From assembly GCA_007119095.1 (NCBI GenBank), contig SKQI01000161.1:1-9962 (forward strand): a DNA stretch of 9,962 nt. Direction: 5' to 3'. Within the stretch, counting starts at the first letter, position 1. Every line of letters begins with the position of its first letter. A model generated the notes under the pieces. The model had not been told where the DNA came from and made no database searches. It saw only the letters and a list, made by a program, of their open reading frames with translations. Shown here piece by piece: positions 1 through 6,161 of the stretch. The stretch is from Wenzhouxiangella sp. GTDB lineage: Bacteria; Pseudomonadota; Gammaproteobacteria; Xanthomonadales; Wenzhouxiangellaceae. The translations under genes and the position numbers were made by a program.

Positions 1-932
1 CCGCCGGCCCGGTTGTAGAGGATTTCGGCGACGGCAAACAGGCTGTTTTCAAACATGTAGTCCAGCGACAGCGCGGCGATGAAATTGGTCTGGCGTCCCT
101 GGTTGTCTTCATTGATATCGCTGCTGAGATTGCTGCCTGGATTGCTGCTCAGGTCGGCGTAGAACATCGTTTCGCCCTTGAAACCGGCGCCGCCCACATT
201 GCCGGCCCAGCCGGCGCCGGCGACGAATCGATCGCGGTAGTAGCCGCCGATCAGCTGCATGTCGTAGCCGCGAAAATCAAAGCCGTATAGCGCTGCGGCA
301 ATGCTTTCCCGGCGGTCGCGGGCCGGGCTGACGGCCAGTTCTATGCGTGATGCGAAATCGAGATGGCGCTGAATGCGGATGGCATCGGCGCCCGGCCGTT
401 CCGGGTAGTCGAATTCGTAGAAGGAATAGATGTTGAAGATGTCATTGGGGTTGGTGATCATGTTCACCCCCCAGTTGACCCGCTGTCGGCCCACGCGAAC
501 ATCCCAGTCGTCAAAGCGCCATTCCACGTACAGGCGATCGGGAATGTGGTGCAGCACCCAGTCATCGCCTTCCATCACCCGCCATGACAGGTTGACCAGG
601 CCGTCGTCGCTGTCGATGTTGTCGGCGTAGGCTGGAAATTCACTGACCAGGTCGCCGGCGAACAGGCGGGTGCGCATCTGCCAGTTGAAGCTCAGGTTGC
701 TTGTTGCTTGCCAGTTCAGGTTCAGGCGGTTTTGCAGTCGATATTCGGTGAAGTTTTGCTGGCCAATGGGTTCGGGCAGACGCGCGCTGATGTAGACCGG
801 TCCGCCCTGGAAGTAACCGCTGACGCGCAGTGAATCGGACGCTTGGGCGCTGGTTGCGACGAGCCCCAGCGCTGTCAGTATCAGGACAAGTCGACAGACC
901 GGCCCTGGTTCAGCTCTGATGTTGGGTTTCAT
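1..932 (-). CDS. Outer-membrane beta-barrel (porin-like) protein, 3' end beyond window
   Basis: About 310 codons are visible; the frame stays open to the left edge, so the C-terminus is missing. The start ATG at 932 gives a Sec signal peptide: basic start, hydrophobic stretch at residues 15-26, likely cleavage after SAQA at residue 31. The mature part alternates polar and aromatic/hydrophobic residues in short strands with Asp/Asn-rich turns (for example YRLQNRLNLNWQ, SFNWQMRTRLF, LYVEWRFDDWDVRVGRQ), which is typical of a transmembrane beta-barrel. The segment VRVGRQRVNWG (residues 145-155), followed by NPNDIFN, resembles DUF1302-like and related proteobacterial barrels; that family assignment is from memory. 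The start overlaps the upstream ATPase gene by 23 bp, which suggests translational coupling in the five-gene unit. It may be the outer-membrane exit or entry point for the cargo of the ABC system. Barrel type is confident; the exact family and substrate are not. Confidence 0.8.
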   Translation of the reverse strand, partial: MKPNIRAEPGPVCRLVLILTALGLVATSAQASDSLRVSGYFQGGPVYISARLPEPIGQQNFTEYRLQNRLNLNWQATSNLSFNWQMRTRLFAGDLVSEFPAYADNIDSDDGLVNLSWRVMEGDDWVLHHIPDRLYVEWRFDDWDVRVGRQRVNWGVNMITNPNDIFNIYSFYEFDYPERPGADAIRIQRHLDFASRIELAVSPARDRRESIAAALYGFDFRGYDMQLIGGYYRDRFVAGAGWAGNVGGAGFKGETMFYADLSSNPGSNLSSDINEDNQGRQTNFIAALSLDYMFENSLFAVAEILYNRAG

Positions 933-1626
933 CCTGGGATATGGCCCCGTCGACCATGGTGATGACCCGGCGTGCGCGGTCGATGACGCGCTGATCGTGG
1001 GTGGAAAACACGAAAGTGATGTTCTGTTCGCGATTCATTTTTTCCATGATGTCGAGCAGGTTCATCGCGGCTTCGGTATCGAGGTTGGCGGTCGGTTCAT
1101 CGGCCAGGATGAACCGTGGTTCGGAGGCCAGGGCGCGGGCTACGGCCACGCGCTGCTGCTGGCCACCGGAAAGTTGCGCCGGGCGCGCGTCCTGACGGTC
1201 GCCCAGACCAACCTGGCGTAGCAGTTTGTCGGTGCGCTCCTGGATCTCGCGCTTGTTGCGGTGCTGCAGCATCATGATGAAGGCGACGTTTTCGGCGGCG
1301 GTGAACACCGGGATGAGGTTGTAGTGCTGAAAGACAAAGCCGATGTTGTGCAGCCGGAAATCAATCCGGGCCCCGTCTTTCATGTTCGAAATTTCATGAT
1401 CATTGATGAAGACCTTGCCTTCGGTCGGCTTGTCCAGGCCGCCGATCATGTTCAACAGCGTGGTCTTGCCGGAGCCGGAGGGGCCACGCAAGGCGGTGAA
1501 CTCTCCCTCGTCGATTTCAATGGACACATCGCGCAGCGCATGAACCGGCACGGTATCGGGGTTGTAGACTCGCGAGAGGCTTTCGGTTCGTACGATTGTC
1601 ATAACACTGGTCTTGGCACTGGTCAT
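910..1626 (-). CDS. LolD/MacB-type ABC transporter ATPase
   Basis: This is the nucleotide-binding subunit that would power the two FtsX-type permeases encoded just upstream. With the start used here (238 aa) all ABC motifs are present: Walker A GPSGSGKT at 48-55, Q-loop FQHYNL around 100, signature LSGGQQQR from 152, Walker B ILADEP with Asp176/Glu177, and the switch His210 in STHD. The pattern matches the LolD/MacB/FtsE group (COG1136). The start is uncertain. In-frame ATGs exist at 1668 (252 aa, overlapping the permease gene by 20 bp), 1626 and 1602 (230 aa, the usual LolD length). None has a strong ribosome-binding site; 1626 has only a distant AAGG. The conserved domain begins near the 1602 start. 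The region holding the last two starts is a three-unit 12-bp repeat. The 3' end overlaps the barrel gene. Specificity for lipoprotein versus another cargo cannot be judged from the ATPase. Confidence 0.93.
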   Translation of the reverse strand: MTSAKTSVMTIVRTESLSRVYNPDTVPVHALRDVSIEIDEGEFTALRGPSGSGKTTLLNMIGGLDKPTEGKVFINDHEISNMKDGARIDFRLHNIGFVFQHYNLIPVFTAAENVAFIMMLQHRNKREIQERTDKLLRQVGLGDRQDARPAQLSGGQQQRVAVARALASEPRFILADEPTANLDTEAAMNLLDIMEKMNREQNITFVFSTHDQRVIDRARRVITMVDGAISQDETQHQS

Positions 1627-1634
1627 GGCACTGG
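1599..1634 (-). repeat. Three-unit 12-bp tandem repeat at the start of the ATPase gene
   Basis: On the minus strand three consecutive 12-bp units read CCAGTGCCATGA, CCAGTGCCAAGA and CCAGTGTTATGA. The outer two each contain an ATG in the ATPase frame, at 1626 and 1602; the middle unit has AAG instead. The repeat encodes SAM-TSAK-TSVM-T, so each unit adds four residues and keeps the frame. It lies between the permease stop codon (1649) and the conserved ATPase domain. Slippage here would change the number of possible start codons without harming the ABC domain. Confidence 0.85.
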
Positions 1635-1648
1635 GCAACCTTGCTTGG

Positions 1649-2869
1649 TCAAGCGTCTCTGGCGGCATCCAAGGGATTGATGCGGATTCCCTTGTAGGCT
1701 GGATAGACCGATGCCACTAGGGTGATGAAAATCACCACCGCCAGAATGGCGAGGTATTCGCCCATGGCAAGCGATGGATAAATGATGTGGTCCCAGCCGA
1801 TCTGGGCCGCGCCTTCGGCAAACATCTCCAGGTTCAGCCCACGGTCCTTGAAATAGTTGATGCTCAAGGTCGCCAGGATCATGCCGCCCACCGCACCTGC
1901 CATGGTCAGCATCATGGCTTCCAGCATGATCATGCCAAATACCCGGCCTCGGCTCATGCCGATGGATATCAGCACGCCAATCTCGCGCATTCGCTCAAAC
2001 AGCGCCATCAGCATGGTATTGAGAATGCCGAAAGCCAGCGCCGTCATGATGATCACGGTAATCAGAACGACCATTACCCCACCCAGCTCCACCATCATGC
2101 TCAGCTCGGGCGAAAGCTGGCGCCAGGTCTGGGCATGGATATTCGGGAAGGCAGCGTTCAGTTCATCCACCAGCTCGCCGGCCAGGGCCTGGTCGGTCAG
2201 CATGATGCCGATTTCGTGATAAACGGCAGTTTCGCTGAGCAGCGCATTGAATTCGTCTGAACGAATAAAGACATTGCGCTGGTCGTAATCGGCGGAAGCG
2301 GATCGGAACAGCCCGACGATATTGAACGAGGCGGAAATCAGCTCGTTTTCAACGTCCTCGAAGGTGAGTACCACCCGGTTGCCGATCTCCACGTTGTGCT
2401 CGCTGGCCAGGCGCTCGCCGATCATGATCGCGTTGCGGATGTCGGTATCCAGGTAGTCGCCGACGATCAGGTTCTCATGGAAGTTAGTGGTCTGCCTTTC
2501 GGTGGTCAGGTCGATGCCGCGAATGCGCACGCCGGCCGTCTTCACCGGCGATTGCAACATGCCGTCGGTCAGGGTTCGGGAGGTAAAGGAACGCACCCTG
2601 GCATCCTGCGCCAGCCAGTCGCTGATGGCTTCATGATCGGGCAGGTACAGCCAGGAATAACCCTCGGCGAGAAACTCGGGATGGTGAACCTGGGCATGGG
2701 TGATTTCGCTTTCGATCAGGTAGTCGATGCGCTGATGCATCAGGCCGTTGACCAGCCCCACGGTCAGCACGCCGGCCCACAGGCCGGCCATGACGGCGGC
2801 CAGCAGCACGCCGCTGCGAGCCGGGTGCCGCCAGATGTTTCTCCAGGACAGGGTGATCAGGGTTTTCAT
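1649..2869 (-). CDS. FtsX/LolE-type ABC transporter permease (second of a pair)
   Basis: A 406-residue inner-membrane protein with the four-helix MacB/LolC/E layout. It has a short cytoplasmic start (SWRNIWRHPARSG), TM1 about 19-42, a large periplasmic domain about 45-260, then TM2 about 262-291, TM3 about 308-337 and TM4 about 370-392. The loop after TM2, FERMREIGVLISIGMSRGRV, is the conserved FtsX-family segment that couples to the ATPase. The C-terminus ends INPLDAARDA, a usual ending in the family. It shares start, loop and length with the permease upstream, so the two probably form a heterodimer as LolC and LolE do. The ATG at 2869 follows the other permease's stop by 13 bp, with only a weak purine-rich stretch (CAGAG) before it. 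The periplasmic domain is the part expected to bind cargo or the LolA-like partner. Family is clear; substrate is unknown. Confidence 0.92.
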   Translation of the reverse strand: MKTLITLSWRNIWRHPARSGVLLAAVMAGLWAGVLTVGLVNGLMHQRIDYLIESEITHAQVHHPEFLAEGYSWLYLPDHEAISDWLAQDARVRSFTSRTLTDGMLQSPVKTAGVRIRGIDLTTERQTTNFHENLIVGDYLDTDIRNAIMIGERLASEHNVEIGNRVVLTFEDVENELISASFNIVGLFRSASADYDQRNVFIRSDEFNALLSETAVYHEIGIMLTDQALAGELVDELNAAFPNIHAQTWRQLSPELSMMVELGGVMVVLITVIIMTALAFGILNTMLMALFERMREIGVLISIGMSRGRVFGMIMLEAMMLTMAGAVGGMILATLSINYFKDRGLNLEMFAEGAAQIGWDHIIYPSLAMGEYLAILAVVIFITLVASVYPAYKGIRINPLDAARDA

Positions 2870-2882
2870 CGGCTCTGGCCCG

Positions 2883-4103
2883 TCATGATCGCGCCGCCTC
2901 CAGAATGTTCAGCCGCAGTATCTTCACCAGCGGAAAAAGAAAGACCACCAGCGCGATCAGGAACACATACAGCCCCTGAATGAAAAACTGGTCCGGGGCA
3001 AAGGACATCGGGATGACCGGGTCGAAACCCATGTCCTCCACCGCCTGGGCGGCATCGCCCGACAGCGCGATGGGATCGATCAGTTTAAGCAGGCCCCAGG
3101 ACAGCAGGATCCCCGCGGTCACCGCCATGACGCTGATGATCAGCGTTTCGACCAGCAGAACACCGCACAGGTGCGCGCGCTTCATGCCCACCGATAACAG
3201 TACGCCGAACTCGCGCAGGCGCTCCATGGTCATGGTCAGGACGGTGCCGAAAAAGCCGAAACCGATCACCACGTACAGCACCAGGGTCAGCAGCCTCGGC
3301 ACGGCCAGGTCCATTTCCATCAGTTCCAGCAGCTCGGGCATCAGCTCCGGCCAGGTAAACACCATCAGTTCGTCGTCATCCAGTGCCTGGCGAACGGCGG
3401 CTGCCACCGCATTGGTCTGGCGCGCCTGCCCGATTGAAATCAGCAACCCGGTGATGTGATCTTCTGCCGACAGTAACTCCTGGGCGGGCCGAATCGGCAG
3501 AAAGACAACCGAATTGTTCATGTCCCGAATCGGATGTTCGATCAGGCCAGTGATTTCAAACAGCCCGCTGGCCGACATGCCGAAGCGACCCTGGCCGATC
3601 AGTGCCAGGGTGTCGCCGACCCCGAGCTGCAGCCGGTCGGCCAGGCCGCTACCCAGCACCACCATGTGCTCATCCGCGCCGGGGAAGCGGCCTTCGACCA
3701 GATAGCTGCTGATCTGGTTGAAGGCCTCTTCCTTGTCCGGGTCGATGCCGAATACCAGCGAGCCGCGGGTGGAGACATCGTTGGCGGCCAGCATGAAGGT
3801 TTCCAGCCTTGGAACCACGCGGACAATGCGCGAGTCAGCGGCCAGAACCTGCTCGCGCAGCGCCTCATCGTAGAAGAAGGCGTTGTCCAGCGATGTTTCG
3901 TCGTCGTAGCGATAGTCCTGGATTTGCAGGTAACCGGTGGTGAAGCTCACCATGCGGTCGATCATCACTTCATAGCTGCCCCGGTTCATGGACTGCATCA
4001 CGATGGCAGCCAGCACCGCGAACACGATGGCCGAAACCGTGATCAGGGTGCGCCTTCTATTGCGCCAGATATTCCGCCAGGCCAGTTTGAGATAGGTGGT
4101 CAT
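2883..4103 (-). CDS. FtsX/LolC-type ABC transporter permease (first of a pair)
   Basis: This protein is also exactly 406 residues, with the same architecture as its downstream neighbour but clearly divergent sequence. The N-terminal LAWRNIWRNRRRTL precedes TM1 at about 19-38. A periplasmic domain spans about 40-265, followed by TM2 about 270-292, TM3 about 311-338 and TM4 about 373-394. The coupling loop MERLREFGVLLSVGMKRAHL after TM2 and the ending LNILEAARS are typical of FtsX/MacB permeases. It lacks the N-terminal ATPase found in MacB, and its ATPase is encoded separately two genes downstream. It starts 32 bp after the LolA-like gene, with no clear Shine-Dalgarno sequence, so it probably depends on translation of the genes before it. 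An export ABC complex with the other permease and the LolD-type ATPase is inferred from order and family. No periplasmic HlyD-type adaptor gene is present in the window, which argues against a MacAB-type pump. Confidence 0.92.
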   Translation of the reverse strand: MTTYLKLAWRNIWRNRRRTLITVSAIVFAVLAAIVMQSMNRGSYEVMIDRMVSFTTGYLQIQDYRYDDETSLDNAFFYDEALREQVLAADSRIVRVVPRLETFMLAANDVSTRGSLVFGIDPDKEEAFNQISSYLVEGRFPGADEHMVVLGSGLADRLQLGVGDTLALIGQGRFGMSASGLFEITGLIEHPIRDMNNSVVFLPIRPAQELLSAEDHITGLLISIGQARQTNAVAAAVRQALDDDELMVFTWPELMPELLELMEMDLAVPRLLTLVLYVVIGFGFFGTVLTMTMERLREFGVLLSVGMKRAHLCGVLLVETLIISVMAVTAGILLSWGLLKLIDPIALSGDAAQAVEDMGFDPVIPMSFAPDQFFIQGLYVFLIALVVFLFPLVKILRLNILEAARS

Positions 4104-4135
4104 GTGGGCTATCTACTAAAGTGCGGATCGGTCCG

Positions 4136-4927
4136 TTAGCGCAGTCGCTGCATATTGGCGCGCGAGAAAAACCCCTGGTCGATGTCGATATCGAACTCGA
4201 TGTGCTGGTAGCTCAGCACCGTGCGCTCGTTGTCCTTGCCGGCCGGGATGACCGTGACCCGGGTCGGGACCCGGCGCTCGCCGAACTGCTCGATCTTATC
4301 GAGCTTCATGGTGTTGACCAGGGCATTGCGCTGGTCGTAGTTCTCGACCCTAAGCTGGATGAAATCCTCGGTGCCCACCCAGATCTTGACCTTGCCCCAA
4401 ACAATCGGCGTGTCGGGCTTCGGAATCATTTCGATGACGTAGGCCTCCAGGCCCTCGTATTCTTCCACCCGCAGCAGTTCATGTTCGTAGTCGGTGACCA
4501 CGTTGGTGTCGCGCACCAGGTCGTCGTTGGTGAAGTCCGAGCCCATCCAGGACTGCGCCATCATCGACGACGGCAGTCGGGTGGTGCGCTCGATGCGCGG
4601 ATCGTAGTTCCAGATGTCATTGCCGCGCATGAGAAAGGCGGTGCCTTCGTCACGCGGGGGTGCGGTGATCAGTACCAGCGAATGATCGCGCCCTTTCAGC
4701 CAGGAGCGCATCGCGACTTCCCGCTCGAAGCGCGGACGCACGATGGTCATGGTCATTTCGGCGTACTGGGAATCACCGCGCATCACCGCTTCCATCTGCT
4801 CGATGATCTCGGCTGCGCTTTTCGCCAGAGCGATATTGGCGCCTGACAAAATGGCGGCTCCAAAAGCCAGTAATTTCAGCTGTTTGATAGGAAGCTTGAA
4901 TTTCATGGTCACGCCCGTTGTCGCCAC
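4136..4927 (-). CDS. LolA-like outer membrane lipoprotein-sorting family protein
   Basis: A 263-residue periplasmic protein. The signal peptide covers residues 1-35 (basic KFKLPIKQLK, hydrophobic LLAFGAAILSGANIALA, cleavage before KSAAE). There is no cysteine anywhere, so it is soluble and not itself a lipoprotein. The segment GTAFLMRGNDIWNYDP (95-110), then SMMAQSWMGSDFTNDDLV (121-138), is the hallmark of the 'outer membrane lipoprotein-sorting protein' group (COG2834, LolA_like). These are predicted half-barrels with a hydrophobic groove related to LolA. Members often sit beside RND or ABC permeases and barrel proteins, so this one may carry a hydrophobic cargo from the permease pair to the outer membrane. 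The GTG start is chosen because GGAGG lies 7 nt before it; an in-frame ATG at 4906 would also give a good signal peptide but has a weak ribosome-binding site. It is the first gene of the five-gene unit. The real cargo is unknown and the family name should not be read as proof of lipoprotein transport. Confidence 0.9.
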   Translation of the reverse strand: MATTGVTMKFKLPIKQLKLLAFGAAILSGANIALAKSAAEIIEQMEAVMRGDSQYAEMTMTIVRPRFEREVAMRSWLKGRDHSLVLITAPPRDEGTAFLMRGNDIWNYDPRIERTTRLPSSMMAQSWMGSDFTNDDLVRDTNVVTDYEHELLRVEEYEGLEAYVIEMIPKPDTPIVWGKVKIWVGTEDFIQLRVENYDQRNALVNTMKLDKIEQFGERRVPTRVTVIPAGKDNERTVLSYQHIEFDIDIDQGFFSRANMQRLR

Positions 4928-4933
4928 GACCGG

Positions 4934-4939
4934 CCCTCC
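4934..4939 (-). promoter_or_regulatory. Shine-Dalgarno sequence of the LolA-like gene
   Basis: The minus strand reads GGAGGG, with GGAGG ending 7 nt before the GTG at 4927. No comparable site precedes the in-frame ATG at 4906, so this site decides the start. Confidence 0.65.
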
Positions 4940-4956
4940 GAGGTCCGATATCCGAG

Positions 4957-4984
4957 ACTACACAGGTGGCCGGTAAGCCGTCAA
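4957..4984 (-). promoter_or_regulatory. Candidate sigma-70 promoter for the five-gene unit
   Basis: On the minus strand TTGACG (4984-4979, five of six matches to the -35 consensus) is followed after 16 bp by TGTAGT (4962-4957, four of six matches to the -10). Transcription would start near 4950, about 23 nt before the GTG start, leaving room for the GGAGG site. The -35 lies inside the inverted repeat at 4968-4990. Read-through from pldA is an equally simple way to express the unit. Confidence 0.35.
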
Positions 4985-4990
4985 CCGGCC
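4968..4990 (-). repeat. Inverted repeat between pldA and the LolA-like gene
   Basis: GGCCGGT and ACCGGCC form a perfect 7-bp inverted repeat with a 9-nt loop, starting 10 bp after the pldA stop codon. It could fold into a GC-rich RNA hairpin. No T-run follows on either strand, so it is not a standard intrinsic terminator. It covers the candidate -35 box, so an operator role is possible. The repeat is seen directly; its function is open. Confidence 0.55.
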
Positions 4991-5000
4991 CAGGGCGACG

Positions 5001-6008
5001 TCAGAATTGGAACAAGGAGACGCCAGCGGTGACCGTGGTTTGCTTGTGGTTGTAGTCGATCAGGCTTTCGCCGTAGCCGCTGAAGATCGAGAAATACCCG
5101 TGCAGGTCACCCACCAGCGGGAAGTGGTAGGCCAGCTCGGCCATGCCCTTTCGGGTCGAAGGGTTCAGTCTGGCTGTCAGCTCCAGGCGGCTGGCATTGA
5201 GGTGTCGGATGATGTGCAGATCGCCGTAGCCGAAGAAATCCTCAATGTCGGCATTGTCGTCGGGGTCTTCGCGCAGCACGCGTACCCGGGGTCGGAGATA
5301 AACCTCGGTTTCCTGCCCCATGAATCCGAAGTTGGCATAAAGATAGTTCCAGCTTCGCGAAATGCCCAGCACCGAGCCGCGACCGTTGGATTGATGCTTC
5401 AGGCCCAGGCTGACCATTTCCCAACGCCAGCGCTCGGATAGCGGCACCCCGACCCGCCAGACCGAGAAAATTTCCGGCAGGTAGTTGGTTTCCCGGAATG
5501 GCGAGGAGTTGGACGAGTTGTAAGACTGCCAAAAAGCCGTCTGGGTATAGGCAAACCAGATATCGCCATTGTCGCCGACCGGATTGTCCCAGAGCTTCGT
5601 TCTGAGGCTCAACCGGATACTGCTCTCCACCGCGTCCAGCGGGAACGGTGAGGTTGCTTCTCCGGACGGTGAGGCCGGTTGTTCGTTCGGTTCGTTGCTC
5701 CAGCGCGCGGGCGAGGTCAGCAGCGGCTTGTAGGTTCGAATCCGTCCGCGCCCGCTGTGAGTCTGGTCATCGAGCTCCCAGAACAAATTCATCCGGTTGA
5801 CTTCGCGCGCGGCGGTTCTGGTCTGGGCTGGCTTGTCAGGCGTTTCCAGCAGGCGATCGAAGCAGGCCAGCCGCTGCTCGGGGTCGCGGATTTCCTGACA
5901 GTTTTCCACCTGCTGGCGCAGTTCAACAGGCTCATGAGCCTGTCCCCCGTTGAGCAATGTCAATAGTCCAACGCCGAGTACGAAACGGATAATTCTGGAA
6001 CTGAGCAT
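5001..6008 (-). CDS. pldA: Outer-membrane phospholipase A (OMPLA)
   Basis: With the ATG at 6008 the protein has 335 residues. It hydrolyses acyl chains of phospholipids in the outer leaflet of the outer membrane and is known to work as a calcium-dependent dimer in E. coli. The signal peptide is residues 1-24 (RIIRFVLGVGLLTLLNGGQA). Next comes a Cys37/Cys49 stretch (CQEIRDPEQRLACFDRL) and a low-complexity linker up to about 122. The barrel carries family signatures: WFAYTQTAFWQSYN (151-164), SSPFRETNYLPE (168-179), the catalytic segment with His205, Ser207 and Asn221 (HQSNGR...SRSWNYLY), and a C-terminal SGYGESLIDYN ending in Phe. The Ser-to-Asn spacing is two residues longer than in E. coli, and the acidic residue after the Arg is absent. 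A longer frame from 6098 has no signal peptide at its start and was not used. It is divergently transcribed from the PA/hydrolase gene and lies 73 bp before the transport unit. Confidence 0.95.
   Translation of the reverse strand: MLSSRIIRFVLGVGLLTLLNGGQAHEPVELRQQVENCQEIRDPEQRLACFDRLLETPDKPAQTRTAAREVNRMNLFWELDDQTHSGRGRIRTYKPLLTSPARWSNEPNEQPASPSGEATSPFPLDAVESSIRLSLRTKLWDNPVGDNGDIWFAYTQTAFWQSYNSSNSSPFRETNYLPEIFSVWRVGVPLSERWRWEMVSLGLKHQSNGRGSVLGISRSWNYLYANFGFMGQETEVYLRPRVRVLREDPDDNADIEDFFGYGDLHIIRHLNASRLELTARLNPSTRKGMAELAYHFPLVGDLHGYFSIFSGYGESLIDYNHKQTTVTAGVSLFQF
5926..5943. repeat. Perfect 18-bp palindrome inside the start of pldA
   Basis: ACAGGCTCATGAGCCTGT equals its own reverse complement with no spacer. 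It lies 66-83 bp inside pldA and encodes the residues around the signal-peptide cleavage site (GQAHEPV). Its core CATGAGCC recurs at 6006-6013 and 6096-6103. A dimeric repressor operator is one reading; chance is another. Confidence 0.6.
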
Positions 6009-6103
6009 GAGCCACGCAACGCTGCCTTGACCAAATTCCACAATAGCATCCGGTTGCGCGTTTCGGACAGGGAATTCAAGCAAGACCGATCCATGCATGA
6101 GCC
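6005..6103. repeat. Two copies of GCATGAGCC flanking the pldA upstream region
   Basis: GCATGAGCC occurs at 6005-6013, overlapping the pldA start codon, and again at 6095-6103, exactly 90 bp apart. The second copy overlaps the 8-bp palindrome CATGCATG (6092-6099). Both share CATGAGCC with the 18-bp palindrome at 5926-5943. These could be half-sites for one regulator in the divergent promoter region. Confidence 0.45.
6040..6048 (-). promoter_or_regulatory. Candidate extended -10 element for pldA
   Basis: The minus strand reads TGCTATTGT, a TGn-extended -10 whose hexamer matches TATAAT in four of six bases. The hexamer 17 bp upstream (GTCCGA) is a poor -35. Transcription would start near 6033, about 25 nt before the pldA ATG. 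Confidence 0.25.
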
Positions 6104-6150
6104 GATTTCGACCAGGTTGTCGCGTATCCGCTTAACCCTGATTGAAACAG

Positions 6151-6156
6151 AGGAGG
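6151..6156 (+). promoter_or_regulatory. Shine-Dalgarno sequence of the PA-domain hydrolase gene
   Basis: AGGAGG lies 5 nt before the ATG at 6162. It sets this start over longer in-frame starts such as 6027, which have neither a ribosome-binding site nor a signal peptide. Confidence 0.85.
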
Positions 6157-6161
6157 CCGCT

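Larger units (their letters stand above)
6009..6161. other. Divergent intergenic region between pldA and the PA-domain hydrolase gene
   Basis: This 153-bp gap separates two start codons pointing away from each other, so it should hold both promoters. Visible elements are an extended -10 candidate for pldA, the GCATGAGCC copies and the Shine-Dalgarno sequence of the plus-strand gene. No convincing -35/-10 pair was found for the plus-strand gene. No small gene with a good start was seen. Confidence 0.7.

Noticed and set aside
1924..1935. 12-bp palindrome GCATGATCATGC in a permease gene
   Set aside because: Palindromes of this length are expected a few times by chance in 10 kb, and it sits deep inside coding sequence with no matching copies nearby.
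1649..4103. Reading the permeases as a MacAB-type drug or toxin pump
   Set aside because: There is no MacA-type adaptor and no ATPase fused to a permease. The LolA-like carrier and the separate LolD-type ATPase fit a Lol-like arrangement better.
4121..4846. Long plus-strand reading frame (241 codons) opposite the LolA-like gene
   Set aside because: It has no ribosome-binding site or recognisable domain and is a typical antisense shadow in GC-rich DNA. Similar frames opposite the permeases (2396-2983, 3534-4139) and pldA (5007-5441) were rejected for the same reason.
6009..6098. Upstream in-frame extension of pldA to the ATG at 6098
   Set aside because: It would bury the signal peptide 30 residues into the protein. 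The 6008 ATG begins with a proper signal peptide.
6027..6161. Upstream in-frame extension of the PA-domain hydrolase
   Set aside because: The AGGAGG site and signal peptide at the 6162 ATG define the start; the extension has neither.
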